Source: Mycolicibacter sp. MU0083 (GTDB lineage: Bacteria; Actinomycetota; Actinomycetes; Mycobacteriales; Mycobacteriaceae). Taken from it: a DNA stretch of 64,000 bases. Position numbers and translations under genes: made by a program. Where the stretch lies: contig NZ_OY726394.1 in the NCBI RefSeq assembly GCF_963378075.1, positions 3,596,001-3,660,000 on the forward strand. The letters are read 5' to 3'. Under the pieces are notes generated by a model. That model ran no database searches, had not been told where the DNA came from, and was given only the letters and a program-made list of their open reading frames with translations. How positions within the stretch are numbered: the stretch's first letter is position 1; every line of letters begins with the position of its first letter. This document shows positions 1 to 7,372 of the stretch, in pieces.

Positions 1-83
1 CCGTCGTCCGCCACCCCGCGGCGCCCACCGCCGCACAATGCACGACACGGCCGATCACCTGCAACCGATACATGGCCCGCGCC

Positions 84-524
84 TCAGAACAGATCGTAGG
101 ATTCGCGCGCGATGGTGAATCCGTGGCCGTCGCGGTTGTCGCAGCGGATGCCGGTGGTCTCGCTGGTGCAGCGGTAAGCGGTGGAACTCTCCCGCTCGCC
201 GTAGTCGAGGATGCGCGCGTCACCACCGAACGTGGTGTCTCCCCCGCAGACGAACGTGGGTTTGCCCGTCGCCTCAAGGACAATCCCCTGCCCGTATCCG
301 GTCTCGCTCGGGCAGTCGGCCGGACGTGGGGGCGGCGTCCAGTCACGCTCCTGGATGTCGCACCGAACCCAGTCCGCATCGGCCAAACAGGCGATGTTGC
401 CACTCGGCGATTCGAAGAAGTGCATGTCCGGTTGCGCCCGGGCTCCCGGCGTACCGCTGATGGCTGCAGAGATCAGCGCCACTGCCGCCGTCGCCGTCGC
501 CGCTGCACGAAAGGATCCGGTCAT
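84..524 (-). CDS. Secreted DUF6636-like protein
   Basis: A 146-residue protein starting at the ATG at 524 with a clear signal peptide (basic start, hydrophobic core, cleavage after about ARA near residue 30). The mature part has several cysteines and repeated short stretches of the form SPSGNIAC and GIRCDNRDG, the pattern of mycobacterial DUF6636-type exported proteins, whose function is not known. It is a host gene outside the integrated element, just downstream of the 3' fragment of the split DUF222 gene. An ATG at 542 would add six residues before the signal peptide and is less likely. The family name is a recollection; export is the firm point. Confidence 0.6.
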   Translation of the reverse strand: MTGSFRAAATATAAVALISAAISGTPGARAQPDMHFFESPSGNIACLADADWVRCDIQERDWTPPPRPADCPSETGYGQGIVLEATGKPTFVCGGDTTFGGDARILDYGERESSTAYRCTSETTGIRCDNRDGHGFTIARESYDLF

Positions 525-603
525 GCCGAAAAAGTAGACCATCTGCGACTATTCTGCACTGCTTCGGGATTTTTCATGCCGCAGCAGTCCTCGGTGGCGC
601 TCC

Positions 604-1053
604 CTAAAAGGGCGGTTCGTCGGGCAATTCGGAAACCGTCAGCGGCGGCGGTTGCCAGTCCGGCGGCAACTCCTCCGGCTCGTACGGATCGTTGATCCAG
701 CGGCAGTATGGGCTGGTACTGGGCCCGCCCTTGAGCAGGAACAGCTTGGCGCGCATTCCGTTTCGCCATCTTCGATCGGCGATCTCACCGCGCCGCGCTT
801 CGTAGAGGTAGTTGTCGGCAACCCGTTTCGGATTATCACGCCGAATCCGAGAGACTTGGGCAGCCCGTTGGCGGGCGCGGCTCTGGCAGCGCTGCGGCAG
901 CGGGCGCTGCTCGGTCACGCTCAATCCGTCTGCGAGTTCGGGGATCACCTCCAGACAACCGGGCTTCGTGGTGAACGTCGCCCCGGACGGACTGGTCCAG
1001 ATGACCGTGCCGTCGGCCAACTGCCGATCGGCCCAGCCGCCAAAGGTCTTCAT
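604..1053 (-). pseudogene. 3' fragment of the split DUF222/HNH (13E12) gene
   Basis: The translation starts [15 protein letters not shown] and continues with [17 protein letters not shown], the sequence that in 13E12-family proteins directly follows the HNH motif. The matching N-terminal part ends at LCRFH on the same strand about 14.8 kb away (15829-16993). Joining the two across the CATCA repeat restores an in-frame [14 protein letters not shown] reading, so this is the severed C-terminus of one host gene of roughly 540 codons. The ATG at 1053 happens to be an internal Met codon; separate expression is doubtful. The low-complexity, proline-rich end of the protein is intact. Confidence 0.88.
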
Positions 1054-1073
1054 GCGGTGATGTCAGCAGACAC
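1051..1073. other. Left attachment junction
   Basis: Host-gene sequence (codons for HRMKTF, read on the minus strand) meets element sequence here. Positions 1058-1062 carry the TGATG repeat; 1063-1073 read TCAGCAGACAC, which is one arm of the reconstructed attP. The complementary arm, GTGTCCGCTGA, lies at 15817-15827. Joined, the arms form GTGTC-CG-CTGA, central TG, TCAG-CA-GACAC, a 24-bp near-perfect palindrome, as expected for a large serine integrase attP with a 2-bp crossover. Confidence 0.75.
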
Positions 1074-1105
1074 GTCGAAGAACATTCATCGAAGGAGTCG
1101 CCACC

Positions 1106-1468
1106 ATGCCCACCACATCCACCAACACGCGATCAGAGAACCTGTCGGACCCCAGTGCCACGCTGCCCGACATGACCACCACACACGACATTGCCGCCCC
1201 AGCCGACGCCACCAAAACCAACGACTGGGAACTCCACTACGACGACGACCAGAAAGTGCGCATCTTCGACGGCACCAACCACAGCACGGAGCTGGGAAGG
1301 TTTCTGCTCGCGGGCTACCAGCGCGCAGACGGGACCATCCGCGAACGCTGGATCGAAGCCGCTGTCTATGACCGCGGAGGCATGACAGCAGATGAGGCAC
1401 GACAGGTAGCCGCGACCCTGCTCACCGCCGCCGACGAACTCGACGCACTCACCGAGGCGGTGAAGTGA
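1106..1468 (+). CDS. Small hypothetical protein, first gene of rightward cassette
   Basis: A 120-residue soluble protein preceded by a good ribosome site (GAAGGAG, 1091-1097). It has a disordered Thr/Asp-rich first 40 residues, then a compact part (DWELHYDDDQKVRIFDG, then RERWIEAAVYDRGG) ending in an Ala-rich helix. I do not recognise the family. It opens a run of four plus-strand genes joined by ATGA overlaps, transcribed away from the left attachment junction and opposite to the rest of the element, as expected for genes expressed from the integrated state. Function unknown. Confidence 0.65.
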   Translation: MPTTSTNTRSENLSDPSATLPDMTTTHDIAAPADATKTNDWELHYDDDQKVRIFDGTNHSTELGRFLLAGYQRADGTIRERWIEAAVYDRGGMTADEARQVAATLLTAADELDALTEAVK

Positions 1469-1728
1469 TGACTACCGCAACAGTGCCACCGTTGCCCGCG
1501 CACGCCACCACGACTGGCTTCGATGACGACGGCATTCGGCTCCTTAAAGCCGATCTTGGCTGCGGCGTCGTTCTCTGGGCACAACAATCCCAAGACGGCC
1601 AAGTCACCGACATCGCCGCAATGATCGACGCCCCGAACGATTGGGGCCACACCGCGGACCAACTCCGTGCCCTGATTCCCACATTGGAGCGCGCCGTCGA
1701 CCTCGCCGAGAAGTGGGAGGGAAAATGA
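1465..1728 (+). CDS. Small hypothetical protein
   Basis: An 87-residue protein whose ATG overlaps the previous stop (ATGATG at 1465-1470). It contains a short beta-rich stretch (IRLLKADLGCGVVLWAQQ) and an acidic C-terminal helix (LRALIPTLERAVDLAEKWEG). No signal peptide, membrane segment or known motif. The tight overlap with both neighbours suggests translation coupled to them and possibly a shared complex. Family not recognised. Confidence 0.6.
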   Translation: MMTTATVPPLPAHATTTGFDDDGIRLLKADLGCGVVLWAQQSQDGQVTDIAAMIDAPNDWGHTADQLRALIPTLERAVDLAEKWEGK

Positions 1729-1919
1729 CCGCTATCAGATCCACGATTGAGGAAAGTCAGCTCCGCGCTCGTATCGGACAGGCCGCGGCAGAATTACCCG
1801 GCGAATCCTGGTCGACTGACGAGTTGCGAGGCCTGGCCGACTTCCTTGAGGCGGTTGCCGCGAACAGGCGGCGGGAAGATCGGCACGGAAACGTGGTCTG
1901 GTTGGCCGACCGACGATGA
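1725..1919 (+). CDS. Small hypothetical protein
   Basis: A 64-residue protein starting at ATG 1725, again overlapping the upstream stop by ATGA; a ribosome-site-like GGGAGGG lies just before it. It is mostly helical and charged (TIEESQLRARIGQAAAEL, then STDELRGLADFLEAVAANRRRED). No recognised domain. It is the third member of the rightward cassette. Confidence 0.55.
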   Translation: MTAIRSTIEESQLRARIGQAAAELPGESWSTDELRGLADFLEAVAANRRREDRHGNVVWLADRR

Positions 1920-2158
1920 GACCTGTCATTACTGCCGCCCTTATCGTCTTGGGCGTTGTGTCCACTGCACCGGCCCACGCGGACCCGGCCAGTAACGCGG
2001 TCTGCCGCTTACTGGCTGCCGGCAACACCCCGTCCGGGCTGGAGACCTCGGTGACGGTGCGGCAAGTGCTCGGCCCGGACGCCACCCGAGCCGATGCGCG
2101 GGTCTACATCCGCACCGTCGTCGCCAGCCAATGCCCGCAGTTCCTCTGGCGGTTCTAA
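1916..2158 (+). CDS. Small secreted DUF732-like protein
   Basis: An 80-residue protein with a signal peptide (MRPVITAALIVLGVVSTAPAHA) and a mature part with two cysteines (AVCRLLAAG near residue 30, SQCPQF near the end) that could form one disulfide. This matches small exported mycobacterial DUF732 proteins in size and pattern; no biochemical function is known for them. An exported product in a prophage cassette suggests a change to the host envelope, possibly lysogenic conversion or exclusion of other phages; that is inference. Confidence 0.6.
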   Translation: MRPVITAALIVLGVVSTAPAHADPASNAVCRLLAAGNTPSGLETSVTVRQVLGPDATRADARVYIRTVVASQCPQFLWRF

Positions 2159-2174
2159 CCGCAGCACCAACGAG

Positions 2175-2210
2175 ACCGGCCCCAGCGGACAAGCTGGGGC
2201 CGGTTCTCTT
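2175..2210. terminator. Intrinsic terminator after the rightward cassette
   Basis: A perfect 12-bp inverted repeat (ACCGGCCCCAGC at 2175-2186, GCTGGGGCCGGT at 2193-2204) with a 6-base loop, followed by TCTCTTT. It lies between convergent genes ending at 2158 and 2221 and may serve both. Confidence 0.8.
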
Positions 2211-2220
2211 TATGGCAGTT

Positions 2221-3105
2221 CTAGTTGAAGATGCCATCTGGAGCATCACCTACACGGACCATGACGGCTGGCACTTCACGGTGATCGCCTTCTAGTCCGC
2301 ACTCGTTGGTCAATACGTATTGGTGGTATGTGCCCTTGAGCGTGCCGTCCAGAAGCGGGGTGAACTCGGCCCAACTCTCCCAGCTATCAGCCCGATCCTC
2401 GCAGTCGACTTCCTCAAGGCGCCCACCGTGGGGACCGTCGCCGCCGGTTACCCATTGCGTACCGGTCCATCTGACAGTCGATTTCACCTTGAGTCCATTG
2501 TCATCGAGCAGTGGGTGGCGTCGCGTTTCCTTGTCCACTGCAACGTTGTCAGCCAAGCATTGGCCCTCATTGCAGATAGTCCTCCGGGCGGTGTAGTCGT
2601 CTACGTCTTCCATGCCAAAGGCTGCGAGGCTCATCACCTGGCCGTCTGCAGTGCGAACAATCCCCTGGGTGTAGCGGACTTCGTATCGGTAGATGCCGTT
2701 TTGATGCCAGAACGGGGCACTGGTTTCCTCGGGTATTTCCTGGTGGTGGTTGCTCATCAATGAGTACCCGCCAGCTATGCCAGCTCCGATGACTGTCACG
2801 CCCCCTATGACGGCCGCAGCGATGAGAGCTGTCGACGGCTTCTTGCTGGATTCGACAGCCTCTCCTTGCACTGCTATGCCAGCTACGGATGCTTCGCGGA
2901 GGGCTTTGGCTGCCGGGATCTTGACGAAGTATCCCGTTCCAAATGCGATGCACATGAGCCGATACCAGATACGTTCTGCCTTAGTCATGACAGCGACGCC
3001 ACGCTCGGACAATGCCTTCTTGGTGGGGATTTTTGCGAGATAGCCTGCACCGAATGCGACGTTCATCAGCACGTACCAAACGCGCGCTGGCCCAGTGAGC
3101 TTCAT
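2221..3105 (-). CDS. Membrane protein with duplicated N-terminal segment
   Basis: A 294-residue protein. Its first 75 residues hold two copies of one unit: residues 1-33 (ARVWYVLMNVAFGAGYLAKI, then PTKKALSE) and about 40-72 (ERIWYRLMCIAFGTGYFVKI, then PAAKALRE). A strong transmembrane helix follows at about 95-115 (ALIAAAVIGGVTVIGAGIAG), then an acidic, Trp/Tyr-rich domain with cysteines (TICNEGQC, EEVDCEDRAD, LTNECG), probably outside the membrane. I do not recognise the family. Its isolated position in a cargo region would fit an immunity or exclusion role, which is speculation. Codon use is less GC-biased than in host genes. Confidence 0.6.
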   Translation of the reverse strand: MKLTGPARVWYVLMNVAFGAGYLAKIPTKKALSERGVAVMTKAERIWYRLMCIAFGTGYFVKIPAAKALREASVAGIAVQGEAVESSKKPSTALIAAAVIGGVTVIGAGIAGGYSLMSNHHQEIPEETSAPFWHQNGIYRYEVRYTQGIVRTADGQVMSLAAFGMEDVDDYTARRTICNEGQCLADNVAVDKETRRHPLLDDNGLKVKSTVRWTGTQWVTGGDGPHGGRLEEVDCEDRADSWESWAEFTPLLDGTLKGTYHQYVLTNECGLEGDHREVPAVMVRVGDAPDGIFN

Positions 3106-3236
3106 GGAATATCCATGCTACCTACGAAAAGCCTTGATCGTGGCGTGTAACGGCCAACAAGTGAACGCTAGATCAGGATGAGGCGGCCGGCGGCCTACCG
3201 CGCCCTCTTAGGGGAATCCGGACGTGCAGTGTCGCG

Positions 3237-4040
3237 CTACGCCTGCACCAGATCAACTTGGCGCGCATCTCGCGCCCACGCTGGATGACCCAGCGCTGCC
3301 GAAATGGTGACGCCGTTAGGCTTCTTTTGAACATAGTCCAAGAGCATTCCGACTGTCGAGATAGCGCTGGGAGCTTCGTCTCCGACCATAGTGTCGTCAG
3401 CTTCACCTAACGCGCATGCTTCATCAATGACAGAGACAAAGCGCACTTTCCGGCCGTCTTTCACGAACACATTTGCGCATCCACCGGCCGATTGGATTCG
3501 TTCAGTCAATGCTGATATGCGCTCAATAGCGAGAGCAACAACAATCGGAGTACTTCCATCGTCGCCGGTAACTGGCAGGTCGAAGTCAACGAGCGAACCA
3601 TGCCTAAGGCTGATATCTATCGTATGCCGGAATTCTTTGAGGTATCGGGAGCGAGTTGCATCGGCTTCTTCCAAAATCTGGTGCACTCGCTGGTGCGAAA
3701 CCCCTAGAGTCACGGCAATGTCGCGAAGCGGTGCTCCAGCATTCCGTAACGCCGCAGCGGCTGCCTGCTGCGCTTCACGCGCTGCAATTTCAGCTTCGGC
3801 GACATTATTGCGCGCTTGATGCATGTTAGCGATCACTTCAGCTAGATCGTCGGGCAAGTGGACGATTACCGAAATATCTTCGATGGGACAATCGGTCATG
3901 ACTTGCACCAGATCGGTCGCCATCGGTTCGATTTCACGCAGATGCGCCGCGTAAGTATGCCGATCAACCTCTGGGACGTAGATGGACCAGCCGGGGTCGG
4001 ACTGAGTAACGATCGCATTGTATTCAGTCACTTCTTCCAC
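3237..4040 (-). CDS. hicB: HicB-like antitoxin with helix-turn-helix domain
   Basis: A 267-residue protein (GTG start at 4040). Residues 1-60 (YNAIVTQSDPGWSIYVPEV) resemble the partial RNase H fold of HicB antitoxins. A helix-turn-helix follows at about 100-125 (APLRDIAVTLGVSHQRVHQI), giving DNA binding for autoregulation. The C-terminal 130 residues are longer than in usual HicB proteins and their role is unclear. It is the second gene of a toxin-first pair, overlapping the HicA-like gene by 13 bp, and is expected to bind and block the toxin and repress the common promoter. Confidence 0.65.
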   Translation of the reverse strand: MEEVTEYNAIVTQSDPGWSIYVPEVDRHTYAAHLREIEPMATDLVQVMTDCPIEDISVIVHLPDDLAEVIANMHQARNNVAEAEIAAREAQQAAAAALRNAGAPLRDIAVTLGVSHQRVHQILEEADATRSRYLKEFRHTIDISLRHGSLVDFDLPVTGDDGSTPIVVALAIERISALTERIQSAGGCANVFVKDGRKVRFVSVIDEACALGEADDTMVGDEAPSAISTVGMLLDYVQKKPNGVTISAALGHPAWARDARQVDLVQA

Positions 4041-4243
4041 CAGTCCTTTCCCAGTTTCGGTTCCGCCTCTTTGTAAATGTTCTGCGCATCCAGATCGGGG
4101 ATCTCGTTGTGGCGAGCCACTGGCACCCGCAGCCCGTCAAGGATCAACAACGTGTGACGGCCGCCTTCGATTTCCCTGACATCCACATCAGCATCCTTGG
4201 CCCCCTGCCGGATCCTCTTGATGATGTCCCTGCGCTTCGTCAC
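4028..4243 (-). CDS. hicA: HicA-like mRNA interferase toxin
   Basis: A 71-residue basic protein read from the GTG at 4243 (VTKRRDIIKRIRQGAKDADV). It has the small double-stranded-RNA-binding-like fold pattern of HicA toxins and the conserved glycine-histidine element (EGGRHTLLILDG) that carries the family's catalytic histidine. HicA proteins cleave mRNA and slow growth when not neutralised. The size fits the family (60-80 residues). Longer starts upstream would run into the AT-richer promoter with CTAG repeats, so the GTG is preferred. On a mobile element such a pair typically acts in maintenance or phage defence. Confidence 0.68.
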   Translation of the reverse strand: MTKRRDIIKRIRQGAKDADVDVREIEGGRHTLLILDGLRVPVARHNEIPDLDAQNIYKEAEPKLGKDWWKK

Positions 4244-4251
4244 GAACGATA

Positions 4252-4291
4252 GTCTAGTTTCGCTAGACGGATCAAGGCAAGCGCAACTAGA
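4252..4291 (-). promoter_or_regulatory. hicAB promoter/operator with CTAG repeats
   Basis: Directly upstream of the HicA-like start is a perfect inverted repeat GTCTAG-TTTCG-CTAGAC (4252-4268), followed by a third half-site CTAGAC (about 4282-4287). CTAG is rare in GC-rich genomes. The position fits an autoregulatory operator for the helix-turn-helix antitoxin; binding is inferred. Confidence 0.5.
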
Positions 4292-4331
4292 CAAAATACG
4301 ACACTCGCGCCATCTCGTGGGGGCACCGATG

Positions 4332-4958
4332 TCATACGGTCGTGGTCCAGCATTCCAATGGCTTCCCCGGCACCCACTCCACATCACCGTGCCGCGCGCG
4401 TAGACGCCAGCACACGGTAGGCGGCACCGTCACCGTCACCTTCAGAGCGAAGCGGAGACCTCCGGTGATCTTCTTGACCCGGTGCTCTACATCGCCCCGC
4501 ACGAACACCCCACTACCCAAGCTGGGCCGCATCGGCGGGTGGCCGGCAACGACCAGCTCCCCGCCCTCGTAGTCCGCCGGATCAGCTAGGTAGACGCAGC
4601 ACGCGTAGACAGTCCGGGGTGTGGTGACGCCGTGGAAGATGGCCCCCTCGTATTCGTTGTCGCGGTGCTTCTTCTGCCGACTACCAGGCTCGTAGCGGAT
4701 CAGCGTCAACTCGGAAATGCCCGTGGCGCCGGATCGGTAGTGCTGATTCTCGACCTCATCCACGACCGCAGACAGGGTGTCGATGATGCCGGTCAGGCCT
4801 GGGTCGTCCACACTTGGATGCGTGGTGCGGCAACCCGGCGAGGTTGAACGGGCAAGCCGAGCGCACTGTGCTGGGCTGAGGATGTTGTCGTAGACGAGCA
4901 TGTCGGGACCGGGCATCGGCGGGTGGTGGATGTTGGGTGGTGCCGGTACAACTCGCAT
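4332..4958 (-). CDS. 2-oxoglutarate/Fe(II) dioxygenase (prolyl 4-hydroxylase-like)
   Basis: A 208-residue protein with a strong ribosome site (AGGGAGGAA) before the ATG at 4958. It shows the full iron and cosubstrate set: H98 and D100 in KKHRDNEY, distal H159 in GDVEHRVKK, and R169 (GGLRFALKV) for 2-oxoglutarate, plus the YEGGEL turn (130-135) typical of prolyl-hydroxylase-like members. It should couple 2-oxoglutarate decarboxylation to hydroxylation of a protein, nucleic-acid or small-molecule substrate that cannot be deduced. It sits between terminase and hicAB in the cargo segment, so the target may be a host or rival-phage component. Confidence 0.75.
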   Translation of the reverse strand: MRVVPAPPNIHHPPMPGPDMLVYDNILSPAQCARLARSTSPGCRTTHPSVDDPGLTGIIDTLSAVVDEVENQHYRSGATGISELTLIRYEPGSRQKKHRDNEYEGAIFHGVTTPRTVYACCVYLADPADYEGGELVVAGHPPMRPSLGSGVFVRGDVEHRVKKITGGLRFALKVTVTVPPTVCWRLRARHGDVEWVPGKPLECWTTTV

Positions 4959-5107
4959 CGATTCCTCCCTTTGGTTACAGATACCGGATTGACTGCGGGA
5001 CCGGGTGCAGGAACGCGCTCGGAGGAAAGCAACCCGTCATGGCACGCCCTTAACCCGTTCTCTCGGCAGGCACGACACCCGGCCCCGCAGCGCCTATTTC
5101 CCATCGG

Positions 5108-6517
5108 TTACGCAAATCCAGCCCGACCTGTAGCCCGTCCGCTGCGCCGCGGGTTCTCCACCGCCCCGTACAACGCCAGCGTGGCCGCCACCAGCGGATG
5201 TATCCGGCAGGACGAGTCCCGGCGATCCCAACCCCAACCACCAGCGTCACCGATGGGCCGTTTCTGCGCCCCCAACACCGCCTCGGTCAAGGACTCTTGC
5301 CCACGGTGGCTCAACGTGCCCGCCTTGAGCCGCGACTCGAACAGGCCGCAGCCCTTGGCCATGTCCCGCGCTGTGGATCTGGTGGCCTTGATCCGACGGG
5401 CCTTCAACTCCGGGATCAACTGCGCAGCCGGGGACAAGTCATCGATGACGATGGGTGTGCGCCGGCCAGCCGCCCCGGCAATGCATTCGACGGCAGCCGA
5501 GGTATCCGACCCGGCAAACAGCTCCTCGACGTGCACCGTTCCGTCCTCCCGGCTCCAACACCCCACCACCGAAATATCCAGCCGGTGCGACATGTCGACA
5601 CCGAGGGCGGTCGGGGCCTCATCTATCCCTGCACCGACCAGCTCGAGCCACCCGGCCTCGGTGATGACCGCGGCCTGGCGCGCAGCCACCGGCGCCCACA
5701 TCGACAACCGTTCCGCCTGAAACTGACCCGCCGGCAAGATCGCCCGGTCATCGGTGATGGCCTGCAACGGCACACGGCCCGCCGCCACCGCCGGATTCAC
5801 CCGAACCCACATCTCCCGATCATCGATGTCGTGGCCCCACTCGGCGCACCACTCCCACCACGCCAGCCGCGGATTCAACCCATCGTGAGCAGTCGAGCGC
5901 ATCGTCTCGAACGCCAAAGCGTCATGCGTCACGCCCGGTGCCGTCCCGAAATACAGGGATTGTGCTCGCGGCCTGGAGAACACCGTCGGGGCCAGGGCAC
6001 CGACCTCAGGGGCCGGCAAGTCCTCAGCCTCATCAACGATCAGGCGATCCACCGAGAGACCACGGCCAGCAGATGCAGAACGGGTTGTGAACGCGATCCG
6101 AGCACCCGTATCCAGCTCGACGTACTCCGCACCGATCATCTGGCTGTGACGGCGTACCCGCCCCTCGAGGTCACTGTGGTTGTGGATGACCGACCACAAG
6201 CGGCGGAACGCATCGGAGCTGGTCTTGACGGCGTGGGCGGTGTGCAGGATGTTCTCGCCCAGCTCAAACAGGCCAAACAGCTCGACAGCAAGCAAAATCT
6301 GGCCTTTGCCGTTCTGGCGCGACACCACCAGACCAGCCTGGGACGCCGACCACGCCCCACCGGTCTCCCGCAACAGCTCACGGACGATGACCGCCTGCCA
6401 GTCATCCAAGGCAACGCCGTAAGCCGTGGCGAGATCGATGCAGTCCTGTCCGGTCGCCTCGTCACCATCCGGCACCCGGGTGAACGTGGGCGCAGTAGTG
6501 ACAGCCGGGGCACTCAT
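5108..6517 (-). CDS. terL: Phage terminase large subunit
   Basis: A 469-residue packaging motor. The ATPase half shows Walker A (SRQNGKGQ, about 66-73), Walker B with catalytic acidic residues (RLIVDEAEDL, about 158-167) and a coupling segment (YFGTAPG, near 189-195). The nuclease half begins at about 305 (ALGVDMSH, metal-binding D308) with further acidic positions (IVIDDLSP). Length is in the normal range and the gene looks intact. It would cut concatemeric DNA and pump it into a procapsid. Its ATG overlaps the stop of the upstream small gene (ATGA). Without capsid or portal genes in the element, it would have to act on particles supplied by a helper phage, or be a relic. Confidence 0.85.
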   Translation of the reverse strand: MSAPAVTTAPTFTRVPDGDEATGQDCIDLATAYGVALDDWQAVIVRELLRETGGAWSASQAGLVVSRQNGKGQILLAVELFGLFELGENILHTAHAVKTSSDAFRRLWSVIHNHSDLEGRVRRHSQMIGAEYVELDTGARIAFTTRSASAGRGLSVDRLIVDEAEDLPAPEVGALAPTVFSRPRAQSLYFGTAPGVTHDALAFETMRSTAHDGLNPRLAWWEWCAEWGHDIDDREMWVRVNPAVAAGRVPLQAITDDRAILPAGQFQAERLSMWAPVAARQAAVITEAGWLELVGAGIDEAPTALGVDMSHRLDISVVGCWSREDGTVHVEELFAGSDTSAAVECIAGAAGRRTPIVIDDLSPAAQLIPELKARRIKATRSTARDMAKGCGLFESRLKAGTLSHRGQESLTEAVLGAQKRPIGDAGGWGWDRRDSSCRIHPLVAATLALYGAVENPRRSGRATGRAGFA

Positions 6518-6756
6518 CAGGCACCCCGCTTCCGACGCCGCGCAGCGATCTCATCGAGCTTCGACGTACCGGCCGGCGGGGCCACCGCAGCCAACGCCGC
6601 CAGCGTCTGGCGGTACTCCCGACCGACCGCAGCGAGGTCACGCGCCGACGTTTCCGGGGAAGCGATCACGGCCTCAAGGCGGTCCCGAAGGGCCTCCAAA
6701 CGGGCGATATCAGCGGTCGGGGCCTGAATATTTATTCGGCGGTCTCCGTGGGTCAA
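6517..6756 (-). CDS. Possible terminase small subunit
   Basis: A 79-residue protein, mainly one long helix (TADIARLEALRDRLEAVIAS) plus a basic tail (KLDEIAARRRKRGA). It ends in the ATGA that begins terL, the usual place of a small terminase, and such short helical proteins precede terL in many actinophages. No DNA-binding helix-turn-helix is visible, so the assignment rests on position. The start is a TTG with a GGAGA ribosome site 8 bases before it. A 20-bp sequence at its 5' end recurs 194 bp upstream. Confidence 0.5.
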   Translation of the reverse strand: MTHGDRRINIQAPTADIARLEALRDRLEAVIASPETSARDLAAVGREYRQTLAALAAVAPPAGTSKLDEIAARRRKRGA

Positions 6757-6941
6757 TTTGGGTCTCCAGATTAATCCGTATGCCCTGAGTCGGAACGCGG
6801 GGGCGGGTTGAGGGCGGCCCCCACCCCCTTGAGGCGCTGAACTGCGGTTATGCGACCGGTTGGGGCGTGCTGGGGCTTTGACCTGCGGGTTTGCGGTCGG
6901 GGCGTGTATGCGGTGGGGTGGATATTCATTCGGCGGTTACC
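6728..6941. repeat. Imperfect 20-bp direct repeat flanking the small terminase start
   Basis: 6728-6747 (ATATTTATTCGGCGGTCTCC) and 6922-6941 (ATATTCATTCGGCGGTTACC) match at 17 of 20 positions. One copy covers the 5' end of the putative small terminase gene, the other the 3' end of the HNH gene. Repeats in this place can be terminase recognition (cos or pac) elements; there is no direct proof here. Confidence 0.45.
6771..6929 (-). CDS. Possible 52-residue protein between HNH and small terminase
   Basis: An open frame from ATG 6929 to the TAA at 6771 fills the gap between the HNH gene (ends 6937) and the next start (6756). The product is basic, Pro/Arg-rich and of low complexity (MNIHPTAYTPRPQTRRSKPQ), with no recognised domain and no good ribosome site. 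It may be real, given the close spacing on both sides, or simply an open stretch in packaging-site DNA. Confidence 0.25.
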   Translation of the reverse strand: MNIHPTAYTPRPQTRRSKPQHAPTGRITAVQRLKGVGAALNPPPRSDSGHTD

Positions 6942-7344
6942 AGCGTCGTGTGGTTTCGAAGGTGCAGCCGGGTCGTGGGTTGTGGATGCCGTTGCAGCGT
7001 GTGCAGGGCATCCCGTCGGGGGCGCATCCGTGTCTGTTGGGTTGTCGGGGTGGGGGTGTGAGGGTGACCCCGAAGTGTGCGGCGGTGGCGATGGCCTTGG
7101 CGTCCACGGTGGTGCTTCGCTTGCGGTTGCAGGCACGATGTGCGGCTGCTGCGTTGAGGGGGTCATGCTCTGGCCCGCCCAGTGCGACCTGCCACAAGTG
7201 ATCGAGCTGGAATGACGCGGGGTCCAGGTGGTGTGCGTCGTAGTCGATAGGTTGACCGCAGACGTGGCAGGGTGCGCCCTCGGCGCGGACTTGTGCGCGT
7301 AGGCGTTTGGCTCGGATGTCGTTGATCCGGCGGGGGGCTTTCAT
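6937..7344 (-). CDS. HNH endonuclease
   Basis: A 135-residue nuclease read from ATG 7344 behind a GGAGAGGAG ribosome site. The HNH module is complete: a zinc knuckle CHVCG, the FQLDHLWQVALGG segment with the catalytic DH, and an N/H element (DPLNAAAAHRACNRKR). A second cysteine cluster (CAPDGMPCTRCNGIHNPRPGC) follows near the C-terminus. Phage HNH proteins next to terminase stimulate terminase cleavage at cos sites (established for HK97-type phages), and the operon order HNH, small terminase, terL fits that role. Confidence 0.8.
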   Translation of the reverse strand: MKAPRRINDIRAKRLRAQVRAEGAPCHVCGQPIDYDAHHLDPASFQLDHLWQVALGGPEHDPLNAAAAHRACNRKRSTTVDAKAIATAAHFGVTLTPPPRQPNRHGCAPDGMPCTRCNGIHNPRPGCTFETTRRW

Positions 7345-7372
7345 GCGGTGCTCCTCTCCGTTGGTGTGGGTG

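Noticed and set aside
1051..1073. tRNA gene as attachment site
   Set aside because: No tRNA-like sequence at either junction; the split DUF222 gene explains the site.
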